Below, piece after piece: positions 44,464 through 53,332 of a stretch of 64,000 bases of DNA. The notes beneath the pieces were generated by a model. That model saw only the letters and a list, made by a program, of their open reading frames with translations, had not been told where the DNA came from and searched no databases. Where the stretch lies: assembly GCF_031846265.1 (NCBI RefSeq), contig NZ_JAVRIA010000008.1, forward strand, positions 1 to 64,000, in the 5' to 3' direction. Position 1 is the first letter of the stretch. The number at the start of each line of letters is the position of its first letter. The position numbers and the translations under genes are program-made. Source of the DNA: Microcosmobacter mediterraneus. GTDB taxonomy: Bacteria > Bacteroidota > Bacteroidia > Flavobacteriales > Flavobacteriaceae.

Positions 44464-46695
44464 TTAAAACCTAAACTCCAAACCAGCATAAGCACCAAAA
44501 GGATGTCCTGGTCTGAGACCAGCAGGAACTCTAGAAACAGCATATGTTTTATTAAGCGCATTGATGATATTTCCGGTAATACTTAGAGATTTTGAAAAAT
44601 GATATTTTGCAGAACAATCAATAATAAAATTAGATGCTACTAGCTCGTTATTTGGTATAGATCCTGAACCTGCTTGTGTTCTAAATTCACCATTAAAACG
44701 ACCACTAAGATTAATTTCATAGTTATTATGTTCTAAAGAGATCATGGTGTTAAATTGATGTCTTGGTATGTAAGGTAACTGATCACCTGCTGTAACTTCT
44801 CCCCAAAGATCATCTTCGCTTCCAAAACTGTTTAAAAATTCTGTATTGGTAAACGTGTAACCAAAGGTTATTGGAAGACTGAACTTTGTATTGTTTGAAA
44901 GGAAATCATAATTTAAAAGTAACTCAATTCCACTTACAGCAACCTCACCAGCATTAAATTGTTCTAAAGAACCTGTGCCACCTGTGGCTGCTAAATCACT
45001 TCCTAACAGATTACTATAATCATTATAAAATCCAATAAGTTCACCTCTAAGACCACTAATAACAAATCTAGAACCAAGCTCGTAGTTAATACTTTCTTCT
45101 GCCTTTTGGTCTGGTTGGTTACTTGGTGGTGAGAATCCTTTATGAATTCCTCCAAAAATAGAAATGTCTTTTATAAAAGCATAATTAAAACCAATACCTG
45201 GTATAAGAATATCAATTTTATTTTCTCTTTCAGATAGATCAATACCAACTCTAAAAGGATCGTTGCTTCCAAAATTCTTACGTTTTAAAATGATGTTTTC
45301 ATAACGTAAACCAGGAGTTAAGGTTAAGTTTTTATATTTCAATTTATACATAGCATAGCTTGCAAATGCAGTAGCACTGCTAATTCTATTTCCTTGAGCG
45401 CCTCGAGGTCCAAAAGAAGTTAAGTTCATTTTACCATCAATACTATTATAACCATCTTCCCATTGAAAACGATCCTCCTCATCGTAATGATAACGTGCTC
45501 CAATTTCTATATCATGAAATGTATGATCACCATACCAATGATAATCAAACTTTGTTTGTAAGCCTTTAGAGGTATACTCTCTATTATTAGCTTTAACTAA
45601 AAGAGCATCAGCGTCAGAGTTTATTTGTCCTTGGAGAATTTCTAGATGATCAGGAAATGTATCAGGGTTTGAAATCACATTAGCAATTTTTTGTTTATTA
45701 CCATTAAAAATAACATCATCCAATTTATACCAATTACGAGAAAACGTATTGTAATAACCGTTAGTAGTAATCCTAAAATTCTTTGTAAAATCTAAAGTGT
45801 GAGTTAACATTAATTGCAAATGTTCAGCAACCATTTCATCTTCTTGAGATCCGCTATATCTTGAAAAAGGATTAGATTCAAAATCCTGTTCTGTTAAACC
45901 TAAATAGGTTTCGTTAGAAACTTCATCAGAATACTGAAACTTAACTTCTAAAGCTTGTTTTAGCGAAGCATCCTGGCTGCTAAATACTTTGAATTTTGCA
46001 ACAACCTCATTAATATCAAAACCAGTGTTATCATCATTAGGTAAGTCTTTAAAGCCATCAGAATTATAATTAAGATATTCTACCATATAACCAATTTGGT
46101 CCTTGCTATCTCCAACTTTAACATGAAGGTTACTAGTATTAAAACTTCCTAAGCTTCCTCTAACTTGACCATTAAACTGGTCAGGTATTTGTGTAGAAAT
46201 CATGTTTATTGCACCACCAGTTGTAAATGGTCCATATTGTACTTGGCTACTTCCTTTTAGAATTTCTACAGCTTGCATACGCGCTACTGAAGGAAAATAG
46301 TAAGCAGCAGGAGCACTGTAGGGCGCTGGTGCAATTAAAACACCATCTTCCATGAGTGAAATTTTTGAACTACGCTCTGGAGAGGTTCCTCTTAAACTTA
46401 TATTTGGCCTTAAGCCAAATCCATCCTCTTCATAAAAGTTTACACCAGGGACTGATCGTAATACACGATTAATATCTGTATAATTAAATTTTTTAAGCTC
46501 TTTTGGGGAGATGTAGTAAGCTGATCCTGTTCTATGACGTGCTACATATTTATTACCAAATATTTTGTTGGCATTAATAATTACTTCATCTAAGCCTTGT
46601 ATAGAATCGTTTAGCTTTTTGGTTGTATTATCCTGAGCATTTGTAAGATTAAAGGAGCTTAGGAAAAGTAATACTAGTATAAAGTTTGCTTTCAT
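44464..46695 (-). CDS. TonB-dependent outer-membrane receptor (FecA-like)
   Basis: 743 residues with a signal peptide (1-20) and no carboxypeptidase-regulatory domain, so not SusC-type. The plug (about 50-165) has DINRVLRSVPGVNFYEEDGFGLRPNISLRGTSPERSSKISLMEDGVLI and VEILKGSSQVQYGPFTTGGAINMIST, typical of siderophore and ferric-citrate receptors. The barrel fills the rest and ends GHPFGAYAGLEFRF with a terminal Phe. It imports a TonB-powered ligand, probably an iron chelate. No SusD partner or fecIR-type regulator is adjacent, and I see no clear Fur box in the 194-bp upstream region. Confidence 0.92.
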   Translation of the reverse strand: MKANFILVLLFLSSFNLTNAQDNTTKKLNDSIQGLDEVIINANKIFGNKYVARHRTGSAYYISPKELKKFNYTDINRVLRSVPGVNFYEEDGFGLRPNISLRGTSPERSSKISLMEDGVLIAPAPYSAPAAYYFPSVARMQAVEILKGSSQVQYGPFTTGGAINMISTQIPDQFNGQVRGSLGSFNTSNLHVKVGDSKDQIGYMVEYLNYNSDGFKDLPNDDNTGFDINEVVAKFKVFSSQDASLKQALEVKFQYSDEVSNETYLGLTEQDFESNPFSRYSGSQEDEMVAEHLQLMLTHTLDFTKNFRITTNGYYNTFSRNWYKLDDVIFNGNKQKIANVISNPDTFPDHLEILQGQINSDADALLVKANNREYTSKGLQTKFDYHWYGDHTFHDIEIGARYHYDEEDRFQWEDGYNSIDGKMNLTSFGPRGAQGNRISSATAFASYAMYKLKYKNLTLTPGLRYENIILKRKNFGSNDPFRVGIDLSERENKIDILIPGIGFNYAFIKDISIFGGIHKGFSPPSNQPDQKAEESINYELGSRFVISGLRGELIGFYNDYSNLLGSDLAATGGTGSLEQFNAGEVAVSGIELLLNYDFLSNNTKFSLPITFGYTFTNTEFLNSFGSEDDLWGEVTAGDQLPYIPRHQFNTMISLEHNNYEINLSGRFNGEFRTQAGSGSIPNNELVASNFIIDCSAKYHFSKSLSITGNIINALNKTYAVSRVPAGLRPGHPFGAYAGLEFRF

Positions 46696-46735
46696 TTATT
46701 TAGATTAAATATAAATAATAGAATTTTTGCGATAG

Positions 46736-46766
46736 CAAATTTACAATGAATTATCACTTCTGCAAA
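46736..46766 (-). promoter_or_regulatory. Promoter of the TonB receptor gene
   Basis: On the minus strand TTTG (46763-46766), 19 bp, then TAAATTTG (46736-46743). One of the best Bacteroidota consensus matches in the window. The leader is about 35 nt. Confidence 0.7.
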
Positions 46767-46889
46767 GTTTATTTAGAATAAATAAAAATAATTTCCCTTA
46801 AAGAATTGGAGATTAATCATTTAGTAAGTGATTTGCATTTAAGCTGTTATTTAAAATTTAAATCCGTAACTTAGGTTAAAATCCACACC

Positions 46890-47327
46890 ATGAAACATTT
46901 ACCTAAAATCTTGTTAATAATAATCTTGTTAACATCATGTGGTGCTAAAAACCCAAAAATTGTAAGTACTTCTACGAATCCAACAACTAAATCTTCAGAT
47001 CATACACCTTTTTTTGATATTTCTGAATATTCAGATAACGAAGCTTACGGATTATCTGGTGATCATCCTGTTATGGTTGGTGATATGAGTGTTGCAAATC
47101 AACGCCGTTATTTAGCTTCTTTATCTGGACCAAATGGTGAGGAGATATCCTTTAGAAGGCGAGGTGCATGTTGTTCTTACAAAAGTAAAAATTCATCTTT
47201 TGGCTCATCCCTTGTAGATGTTTATGAAGTACTTTATGATGGATTAAAGAACCCCATTTTAGTTTACATTAGTTTTTATGATAAAGAAACGCTTTACATT
47301 CCAAAAGGTTTTACCAAGCGCATGTAA
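46890..47327 (+). CDS. Small lipoprotein of unknown function
   Basis: 145 residues. The signal MKHLPKILLIIILLTSC is a lipoprotein signal with the lipobox Cys at 17. A Ser/Thr-rich linker follows, then a compact conserved-looking domain: YGLSGDHPVMVGDMSVANQRRYLASLSGPNGEEISFRRRGACCSY and YEVLYDGLKNPILVYISFYDKETLYIPKGF. The neighbouring Cys pair in GACCSY is notable. From memory, similar short proteins in Flavobacteria have been labelled as a KDO-8-phosphate aldolase, but no such domain is visible here. Function unknown; location is a membrane facing the periplasm. Confidence 0.8.
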   Translation: MKHLPKILLIIILLTSCGAKNPKIVSTSTNPTTKSSDHTPFFDISEYSDNEAYGLSGDHPVMVGDMSVANQRRYLASLSGPNGEEISFRRRGACCSYKSKNSSFGSSLVDVYEVLYDGLKNPILVYISFYDKETLYIPKGFTKRM

Positions 47328-47344
47328 TCTCATTTAAAAAAGCG

Positions 47345-47352
47345 TATCTTTG
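47345..47352 (+). promoter_or_regulatory. -7 box of guaB
   Basis: TATCTTTG, a perfect TAnnTTTG match, 23 bp before the guaB ATG and 17 bp after the preceding stop. The -33 region has no clear TTG. Confidence 0.5.
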
Positions 47353-47375
47353 CATGCAATTATATTTTAATTGCC

Positions 47376-48848
47376 ATGACTGCACACGAAAATAAAATCC
47401 TAGGAGAAGGGCTTACCTATGATGACGTACTTCTAGTTCCATCATATTCAGAAGTTTTACCACGCGAAGTCAACATTCAATCTAAGTTTACAAAAAATAT
47501 CGCTATTAATGTACCTATTGTATCAGCTGCAATGGATACTGTTACAGAGAGTAGAATGGCTATTGCCATGGCTAGAGAAGGTGGTATTGGTGTGCTACAT
47601 AAGAATATGACCATAGAGCAGCAGGCTGCTAAGGTACGAAAAGTTAAGCGTGCAGAAAGCGGTATGATTATAGATCCTGTGACTTTACCAATGGATGCTA
47701 TTGTTTCTGATGCTAAACAAAATATGAAAGAGCATAGTATTGGTGGTATTCCTATTGTAGACGAAAATGGTAAACTTAAAGGTATTGTTACTAATAGAGA
47801 CTTACGTTTTGAACATAGAAATGATCGTCCGATTGTAGAAGTTATGACAGGCGAAAATTTAGTTACTGCTCCTGTTGGTACATCTTTAAAAGATGCAGAA
47901 GCTATATTACAGGAAAATAAAATTGAGAAATTACTTATCGTTAATGACGATTATAAACTTGAAGGTCTTATCACCTTTAGAGACATCACAAAAGTTACAC
48001 AGAAACCTTTAGCTAATAAAGATCATTACGGTCGTTTGCGAGTTGCAGCAGCTGTTGGTGTTACTGCTGATGCATTGGATAGAGTAGAAGCTTTAATGAA
48101 GGCTAGTGTAGATGCTGTAATTATTGATACGGCTCATGGACACACCAAAGGTGTGGTTACTGTGCTAAAAGAGGTTAAGGCTAAATTTCCAAAACTAGAA
48201 GTTATTGTTGGTAACATTGCCACTGCAGATGCTGCTAAATATTTGGTAGAAGCTGGAGCAGATGCTGTTAAAGTTGGTATTGGACCAGGATCTATTTGTA
48301 CAACTAGAGTTGTTGCAGGAGTTGGGTTTCCTCAATTTTCTGCTGTTTTAGAAGTTGCTGCAGCTATTAAAGGAAGTGGTGTGCCAGTTATTGCAGATGG
48401 CGGAATACGTTATACTGGTGATATTCCTAAAGCTATTGCTGCAGGAGCTGATTGTGTTATGTTAGGTTCGTTATTAGCAGGTACAAAAGAGTCTCCCGGA
48501 GAAACTATTATCTACGAAGGACGAAAGTTTAAATCTTACCGAGGGATGGGTTCTGTTGAAGCAATGAAGCAAGGTAGTAAAGATCGTTATTTTCAGGATG
48601 TTGAAGATGATATCAAAAAACTCGTACCAGAAGGGATCGTTGGTCGTGTGCCATATAAAGGTGAATTGTTTGAAAGTATTCATCAATTTGTTGGTGGACT
48701 AAAAGCAGGAATGGGTTATTGTGGTGCTAAGGATGTAGAAACTTTAAAAGAGACAGGACGTTTTGTTAAAATAACTGCAAGTGGTATAAATGAAAGTCAT
48801 CCACATGATGTAACCATTACTAAGGAAGCTCCAAATTATTCGAGATAA
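47376..48848 (+). CDS. guaB: IMP dehydrogenase
   Basis: 490 residues, the standard length. It oxidises IMP to XMP with NAD+, the rate-limiting step of GMP synthesis. The TIM barrel starts with [18 protein letters not shown] and is interrupted by two CBS domains (about 95-205). The catalytic loop is [15 protein letters not shown] (Cys308). [29 protein letters not shown] and the flap region follow. It is convergent with the PhyH-family gene with only a 1-bp gap between stop codons. Confidence 0.97.
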   Translation: MTAHENKILGEGLTYDDVLLVPSYSEVLPREVNIQSKFTKNIAINVPIVSAAMDTVTESRMAIAMAREGGIGVLHKNMTIEQQAAKVRKVKRAESGMIIDPVTLPMDAIVSDAKQNMKEHSIGGIPIVDENGKLKGIVTNRDLRFEHRNDRPIVEVMTGENLVTAPVGTSLKDAEAILQENKIEKLLIVNDDYKLEGLITFRDITKVTQKPLANKDHYGRLRVAAAVGVTADALDRVEALMKASVDAVIIDTAHGHTKGVVTVLKEVKAKFPKLEVIVGNIATADAAKYLVEAGADAVKVGIGPGSICTTRVVAGVGFPQFSAVLEVAAAIKGSGVPVIADGGIRYTGDIPKAIAAGADCVMLGSLLAGTKESPGETIIYEGRKFKSYRGMGSVEAMKQGSKDRYFQDVEDDIKKLVPEGIVGRVPYKGELFESIHQFVGGLKAGMGYCGAKDVETLKETGRFVKITASGINESHPHDVTITKEAPNYSR

Positions 48849-48849
48849 A

Positions 48850-49791
48850 TTAAGGTTTTAAAGTAGGACGTTGGGTGATTTCATGAAAGCAAATAGCATC
48901 TTTTGCATAATAATGAAATACCATACTTTTTCTTGAGCTCTCAGTATTGGTAACAGGTTCTCCACCATGAAGCAAGTTAGCGTGCCAGATTAGAACATCA
49001 CCTTTCTTAGCTAAAAAGATGTTTTTCTCTAAGTTATTTTTTTCGATAAGATTTCCTATATAATCTTCATACTCAGAATACGTTTTTTTACCAATGGTAT
49101 ATTTTGACCCATCATTCCCATAAGCTTTGTTAAGCACATAAGGTAACTTATGTGAACCAGGATAATAATGTAAAGGACCAGAATCTATGGTAATGTCTTC
49201 TAGTGCAATCCAAGCTGCGATTAAATTTCCATAAGGAAAGGTAGTCATATGTATAGAATCCGAATGTGCACGTTGCTGACTACCTTCAAAAAAGTTAATA
49301 CTCTGAAATAATTCTACTTCTTTATCTAATAATAAATTTAAAACCTTAAAAAGCTTAGGATTTGTTCCAACAGCATTAATGAGTTTAGATTTTTTATTGG
49401 CAAACATAATACGATTACCATTACTAAAAGCCACTCTTTTCTTGGCTAATAAATCTTCAATCTCCGAGTTAACAGTGTCAACCTCTTTTTCAGAAAAAAA
49501 GTGTTCTAAAATTACATAACCGTTTTTAGACCATGGTAATAATTCAGATTGTAATTTTCCATCTAGGGTTTTAAAATCTGCATGTTTAGGCAGTTCAGTC
49601 TCCGAATCTTTAATATCATAAGTGTTTGGTTCTGACTCTAGGTCAGCAAAATCCTCACTACTAATAGGAGCATAATAGGTTTTATCAATGCCATATTTTT
49701 TATAATGCTTTAAATTATGCACCAATGCTTTTTTATGAAAAAAGTTGTAAAGCGTATAGGGTAATTTATAGCGTCTTAAAATGTTGCTCAT
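48850..49791 (-). CDS. Phytanoyl-CoA dioxygenase (PhyH) family protein
   Basis: 313 residues, a non-haem Fe(II)/2-oxoglutarate-dependent dioxygenase. The iron triad is visible as H176 and D178 in RAHSDSIHM and H275 in LLHGGEPV; the 2-oxoglutarate-binding Arg is probably R287 in SSRKSMVFHYY. GPLHYYPGSHKLPYVL (205-220) is the usual active-site strand. The enzyme hydroxylates a small molecule or lipid; the substrate is unknown. The upstream region has a 7/8 match to a minus-strand -7 box. Confidence 0.9.
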   Translation of the reverse strand: MSNILRRYKLPYTLYNFFHKKALVHNLKHYKKYGIDKTYYAPISSEDFADLESEPNTYDIKDSETELPKHADFKTLDGKLQSELLPWSKNGYVILEHFFSEKEVDTVNSEIEDLLAKKRVAFSNGNRIMFANKKSKLINAVGTNPKLFKVLNLLLDKEVELFQSINFFEGSQQRAHSDSIHMTTFPYGNLIAAWIALEDITIDSGPLHYYPGSHKLPYVLNKAYGNDGSKYTIGKKTYSEYEDYIGNLIEKNNLEKNIFLAKKGDVLIWHANLLHGGEPVTNTESSRKSMVFHYYAKDAICFHEITQRPTLKP

Positions 49792-49878
49792 GCTGTTTTT
49801 GTAGCTAAAAATAATTAAGCGTAAATCTAAATAATTATTTTGATTTTAGATATCCTTCTTTAACCTTATAACTGTAAA

Positions 49879-50331
49879 CTAATTTGCAACAGACGTTCCG
49901 TTTTCTGCAAAATTTTTAAAATCATTCATGTATTTAGTAGACTGTTTTTTAAATGCTCTAGGCATTAAAAAGGTCATAACACGCATCATAAAGTTAGTTG
50001 GTAAAAATTCATTTTCACTTTTCCAAGTAGTATGTCCTTGAGATGTTTCAGTAAAAAAATTCTTCTGTATATTATGCATACCTTTGGTATTGTAGGTAGC
50101 ATGAAACTCATCTGGGAAATTACTTTTGGTAATAGTTTCTTCTAAGGTCATATGACGTTTACCAAATTTATATTGCATTTTCATTCTTGCGCCAAATTCT
50201 CCTGGTGTACCAGAAACGTGTTCTACACCTACTAAACCCTGTTGCCAATGTTTTAAATTTTCAACACTATCTAATTTATTAATAACCTCGTCTCTTGGTA
50301 ATGCAATTGTTACTTCTATTGTATATTTCAT
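49879..50331 (-). CDS. SRPBCC family protein (polyketide cyclase/START-like)
   Basis: 150 residues. The start MKYTIEVTIALPRDEVINKLDSVENLKHWQQGL is typical of the Bet v1-like SRPBCC fold, followed by strands such as GARMKMQYKFGKRHMTLEETIT and a long C-terminal helix (MPRAFKKQSTKYMNDFKNFAENG). It has a ligand-binding cavity and no recognisable catalytic residues, so the function is open. It is divergent from the isomerase operon. Confidence 0.85.
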   Translation of the reverse strand: MKYTIEVTIALPRDEVINKLDSVENLKHWQQGLVGVEHVSGTPGEFGARMKMQYKFGKRHMTLEETITKSNFPDEFHATYNTKGMHNIQKNFFTETSQGHTTWKSENEFLPTNFMMRVMTFLMPRAFKKQSTKYMNDFKNFAENGTSVAN

Positions 50332-50471
50332 CTGTACATAGTATTCTTTTAGGTGTACTAAAGTTAGATAAATAAACTTAGATATTAAATGATTTTACGC
50401 AATAAAGTAGTATAGAACTTGTTCTTAGACTTATACAATACAATATACTCTTAACGTTTAACTAAAGGCTC

Positions 50472-50501
50472 TTGTAAAATAGGCTATTTGTGTTATTTTT
50501 G
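50472..50501 (+). promoter_or_regulatory. Promoter of the envelope-folding operon
   Basis: TTG (50472-50474), 19 bp, then TATTTTTG (50494-50501), followed 24 bp later by the ATG at 50526. It shows that the GTG at 50490 lies upstream of or within the -7 box and cannot be the start. Confidence 0.7.
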
Positions 50502-50525
50502 CTGAAATTCAGAAATTACGCTACC

Positions 50526-52478
50526 ATGAAATTGAAATCACTTTTATTTTTATGTTTTTTAACCTATGCGTTTTGTGTTAATGCACAAATTGCTGAAGAC
50601 GACATATTATTTACTGTAGATAATGAGGCTATTTCTGCTGAAGAATTTGTGAGAGTCTACAGCAAAAATTTAGATTTAGTAAAAGACGAAAAGCAAAAGG
50701 ATGTTGACGAGTATCTTAAACTATTTGTTAATTATCAATTAAAACTTAAGGAGGCTAGACGCTTAGAGCTCGATAAAAATCCTAAATATGTAAGAGAGTT
50801 CGGTAATTATAAACGTCAGCTTACTAAAAACTACATGGCAGAAAGTAAGGTGACAGATGCATTAGTGAAAGAGGCTTATGATCGTATTTCTTATGATTTA
50901 AAAGTAACGCATATTCTCATTAAGTTAGATGAAGCACAACGCGATACTACTGCAGTATATAATCAAATTTCTAAGTTGCGTGATAGAGCTGTTAACGAAG
51001 GTTTTGATAAGGTTAGAACAGAAATTCATAATGGTAAAACTATTTTTGGTGAAGATTTGGGTTATTTCTCTGGATTTAAAATGGTTTACGATTTTGAAAC
51101 CGTTGCTTATAACACTCCAGTAGGAGAGATTTCTAAACCTTTTAGAACTCAATTTGGATATCATATACTTAATGTTCAAGAGAAACGTCCTTCTCGTGGT
51201 CAAGTTACTGTAGCGCATATTATGATAGCTTTAAGACAAGCAGATTCTACTTTAGATCCTGCAGTAAGAATTAAAGAGATAGATCAAAAACTAAAGCAAG
51301 GTGAAGCTTTCGAAACTTTAGCAAAACAGTTTTCGGACGATAAAAGCTCTGCAAATAAAGGCGGAAAATTAACACCTTTTAAAAGCGGACAATTAAGTTC
51401 TATTGTATTTGAAAACAAAGCATTTTCATTAAAGGATGAAGGTCAGCTAACAGAACCATTTAAAACAGAATATGGTTGGCATATTGTAAAATTATTAAAG
51501 AAGGTTCCGTTAGAACCTTTTGAAAACATGAAGAGCGAACTTCAAAACCGAGTGAGTAGAGATAGTCGTTCTAAAATTATAAATTCAGCTTTAGCTAAAG
51601 ATTTAATGCAAAAATTTAGTATTACTGAATCTGTAGAAACACTTAATTATTTTAAAACTATGGTAACGCAAGACTACTTTAAAAAGAATTGGGTGCCAGC
51701 AGAAACTTTTGAAGGAGATAAAGAACTTCTCTCTATTAATGACGAGTCGTATACTGCGCAAAATTTTGCAAAGCATTTAAAAGGTGTGCAACGACAATAC
51801 TTTGGTAAAGCTGTTGAGATAGATTACCTCATAGACAAAGAATATAAGCAGTTTTTAGAGACTATGATTTTAACATATCATAAAAACAATCTTGAAAAAA
51901 CGAATAAAGAATTTGCAGATATTTTAAAGGAGTACAGAGATGGATTGCTTTTATTTGATTTAATGGAAAAACAAATCTGGAACAAAGCTTCAAAAGATTC
52001 TCTTGGTCTTCAGAATTATTACAATACCAATAAAAATAAGTATCAATGGAATGATCGTGCAGAAATTATTATGGCTACTTCTGCTAAAAAACAAAATATA
52101 GATCTTGTAAGAGACGCTTTTATTGCAGGAAAAACTCAAGATGATATTAACCAAGAGTTCAATACAAAAAAAGAACTAAAAGTTATTTTTACCAAAGGCG
52201 TTAAAGAAATTAATGATCCTACTTTGCCTACTAATTTTGAGGTTAAAGAAGGTGTTTCTAAAGTCTATAACCATAACGATGCTTACCATGTTATTAATGT
52301 GTTATCCATATTTCCTGCTAAGCTAAAAACTTTAGAAGAAGCAAGAGGAAGGGTTATAAATGATTATCAAAATGAAATAGAAGATAACTGGTTAAAAGAT
52401 TTAAGATCGCGTTTTAAAGTAGAGATTAATGATGCTGTTTTAACTAAAGTAAAACAAGAGATTAAACTGAAATATTGA
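50526..52478 (+). CDS. Periplasmic peptidyl-prolyl isomerase with two parvulin domains (PpiD/SurA-like)
   Basis: 650 residues from the ATG at 50526, which gives the signal peptide MKLKSLLFLCFLTYAFCVNAQ. An N-terminal chaperone-like helical region is followed by two parvulin domains (about 127-222, VTHILIKLDEAQ to GYHILNVQEKRP; about 225-328, VAHIMIALRQ to GWHIVKLLKK), and a long C-terminal region with a further degenerate module. It should help outer-membrane proteins fold in the periplasm. Its stop overlaps the TTG start of the next gene, which with SurA and MoxR forms an operon. Confidence 0.9.
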   Translation: MKLKSLLFLCFLTYAFCVNAQIAEDDILFTVDNEAISAEEFVRVYSKNLDLVKDEKQKDVDEYLKLFVNYQLKLKEARRLELDKNPKYVREFGNYKRQLTKNYMAESKVTDALVKEAYDRISYDLKVTHILIKLDEAQRDTTAVYNQISKLRDRAVNEGFDKVRTEIHNGKTIFGEDLGYFSGFKMVYDFETVAYNTPVGEISKPFRTQFGYHILNVQEKRPSRGQVTVAHIMIALRQADSTLDPAVRIKEIDQKLKQGEAFETLAKQFSDDKSSANKGGKLTPFKSGQLSSIVFENKAFSLKDEGQLTEPFKTEYGWHIVKLLKKVPLEPFENMKSELQNRVSRDSRSKIINSALAKDLMQKFSITESVETLNYFKTMVTQDYFKKNWVPAETFEGDKELLSINDESYTAQNFAKHLKGVQRQYFGKAVEIDYLIDKEYKQFLETMILTYHKNNLEKTNKEFADILKEYRDGLLLFDLMEKQIWNKASKDSLGLQNYYNTNKNKYQWNDRAEIIMATSAKKQNIDLVRDAFIAGKTQDDINQEFNTKKELKVIFTKGVKEINDPTLPTNFEVKEGVSKVYNHNDAYHVINVLSIFPAKLKTLEEARGRVINDYQNEIEDNWLKDLRSRFKVEINDAVLTKVKQEIKLKY

Positions 52479-53332
52479 TCAAAAAAGCAATCATATTAAT
52501 TATAGTATTCTACGGCTTTGTATCCTGTGATTTTTTTAAAAAAGATAATACAGAAGATGCTATAGCACGCGTAAATACATCTTACTTATATAAAGAAGAT
52601 CTAAAAAATATAGTGCCAGAAGGAAGTTCTTCTCAGGATAGCACACTTCTTGTAAACAGATTTATTAATCGTTGGGCTTTACAGCAGTTATTAATGGATG
52701 GTGCTGAGCTTAATTTACCAGAAACTAAACAAAATGATCTCAATAACTTAGTATCTCAATATAAAAATGATCTTTTTACCAAAGCTTATATAGAAGGTTT
52801 AGTTAAAAAAAATATTGACACTCTGGTTAACTTAGACGATGCAAGATTACTTTACGAAAAAAATAAAGAAAGCTTTAAGTTAAATGAAGAATTGATCAAG
52901 TTTAGATATCTCGCCATAAACGAAAACGCTATTGATTTAGATATTATTAAAGAACGATTTAAACGTTTTGACACCTCAGATAAAACCTATTTAGACTCTA
53001 TTGCTGTTCAGTTTAAGAGTTACTCTTTAAATGATTCAGCATGGATTAAATTAAGCCAAGTTTATAACAAAGTTCCTGCGCTTCTAAATGAGGATAAATC
53101 TAAACTGTTAAAAAAATCTAATTTTATACAAGTCAAAGATTCAATAGACCTATATTTGGTGCAGATAAATGATGTTCTACGTCCTAACGACTACGCACCT
53201 TTATCTTACGTTAAACTTACAATAGATCAGATAGTTATAAATAAGAGGAAATTAGATCTTATAACAAAACTAGAAAATGACATTACAAAAGATGCAATTA
53301 AAAACAATGAGTTTGAAGTCTATAATAAATAA
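52475..53332 (+). CDS. SurA-N-like lipoprotein without isomerase domain (TTG start)
   Basis: 285 residues. The start is TTG 52475, overlapping the previous stop (TTGA); the next residues IKKAIILIIVFYGFVSC form a lipoprotein signal with lipobox Cys 18, which a later ATG would destroy. The mature part is helical and resembles the N-terminal chaperone region of SurA/PpiD (NRFINRWALQQLLMDGAELN, YEKNKESFKLNEELIKFRYLA) but no parvulin domain follows. It is flanked on both sides by double-parvulin isomerases, so it is probably a membrane-anchored partner in outer-membrane protein folding. Its end overlaps the next CDS by 26 bp. Confidence 0.82.
   Translation: MIKKAIILIIVFYGFVSCDFFKKDNTEDAIARVNTSYLYKEDLKNIVPEGSSSQDSTLLVNRFINRWALQQLLMDGAELNLPETKQNDLNNLVSQYKNDLFTKAYIEGLVKKNIDTLVNLDDARLLYEKNKESFKLNEELIKFRYLAINENAIDLDIIKERFKRFDTSDKTYLDSIAVQFKSYSLNDSAWIKLSQVYNKVPALLNEDKSKLLKKSNFIQVKDSIDLYLVQINDVLRPNDYAPLSYVKLTIDQIVINKRKLDLITKLENDITKDAIKNNEFEVYNK

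Noticed and set aside
46696..46889. Fur box upstream of the FecA-like receptor
   Set aside because: Only AT-rich near-palindromes are present (such as TTTATT-TAG-AATAAA); none resembles GATAATGATAATCATTATC closely enough.
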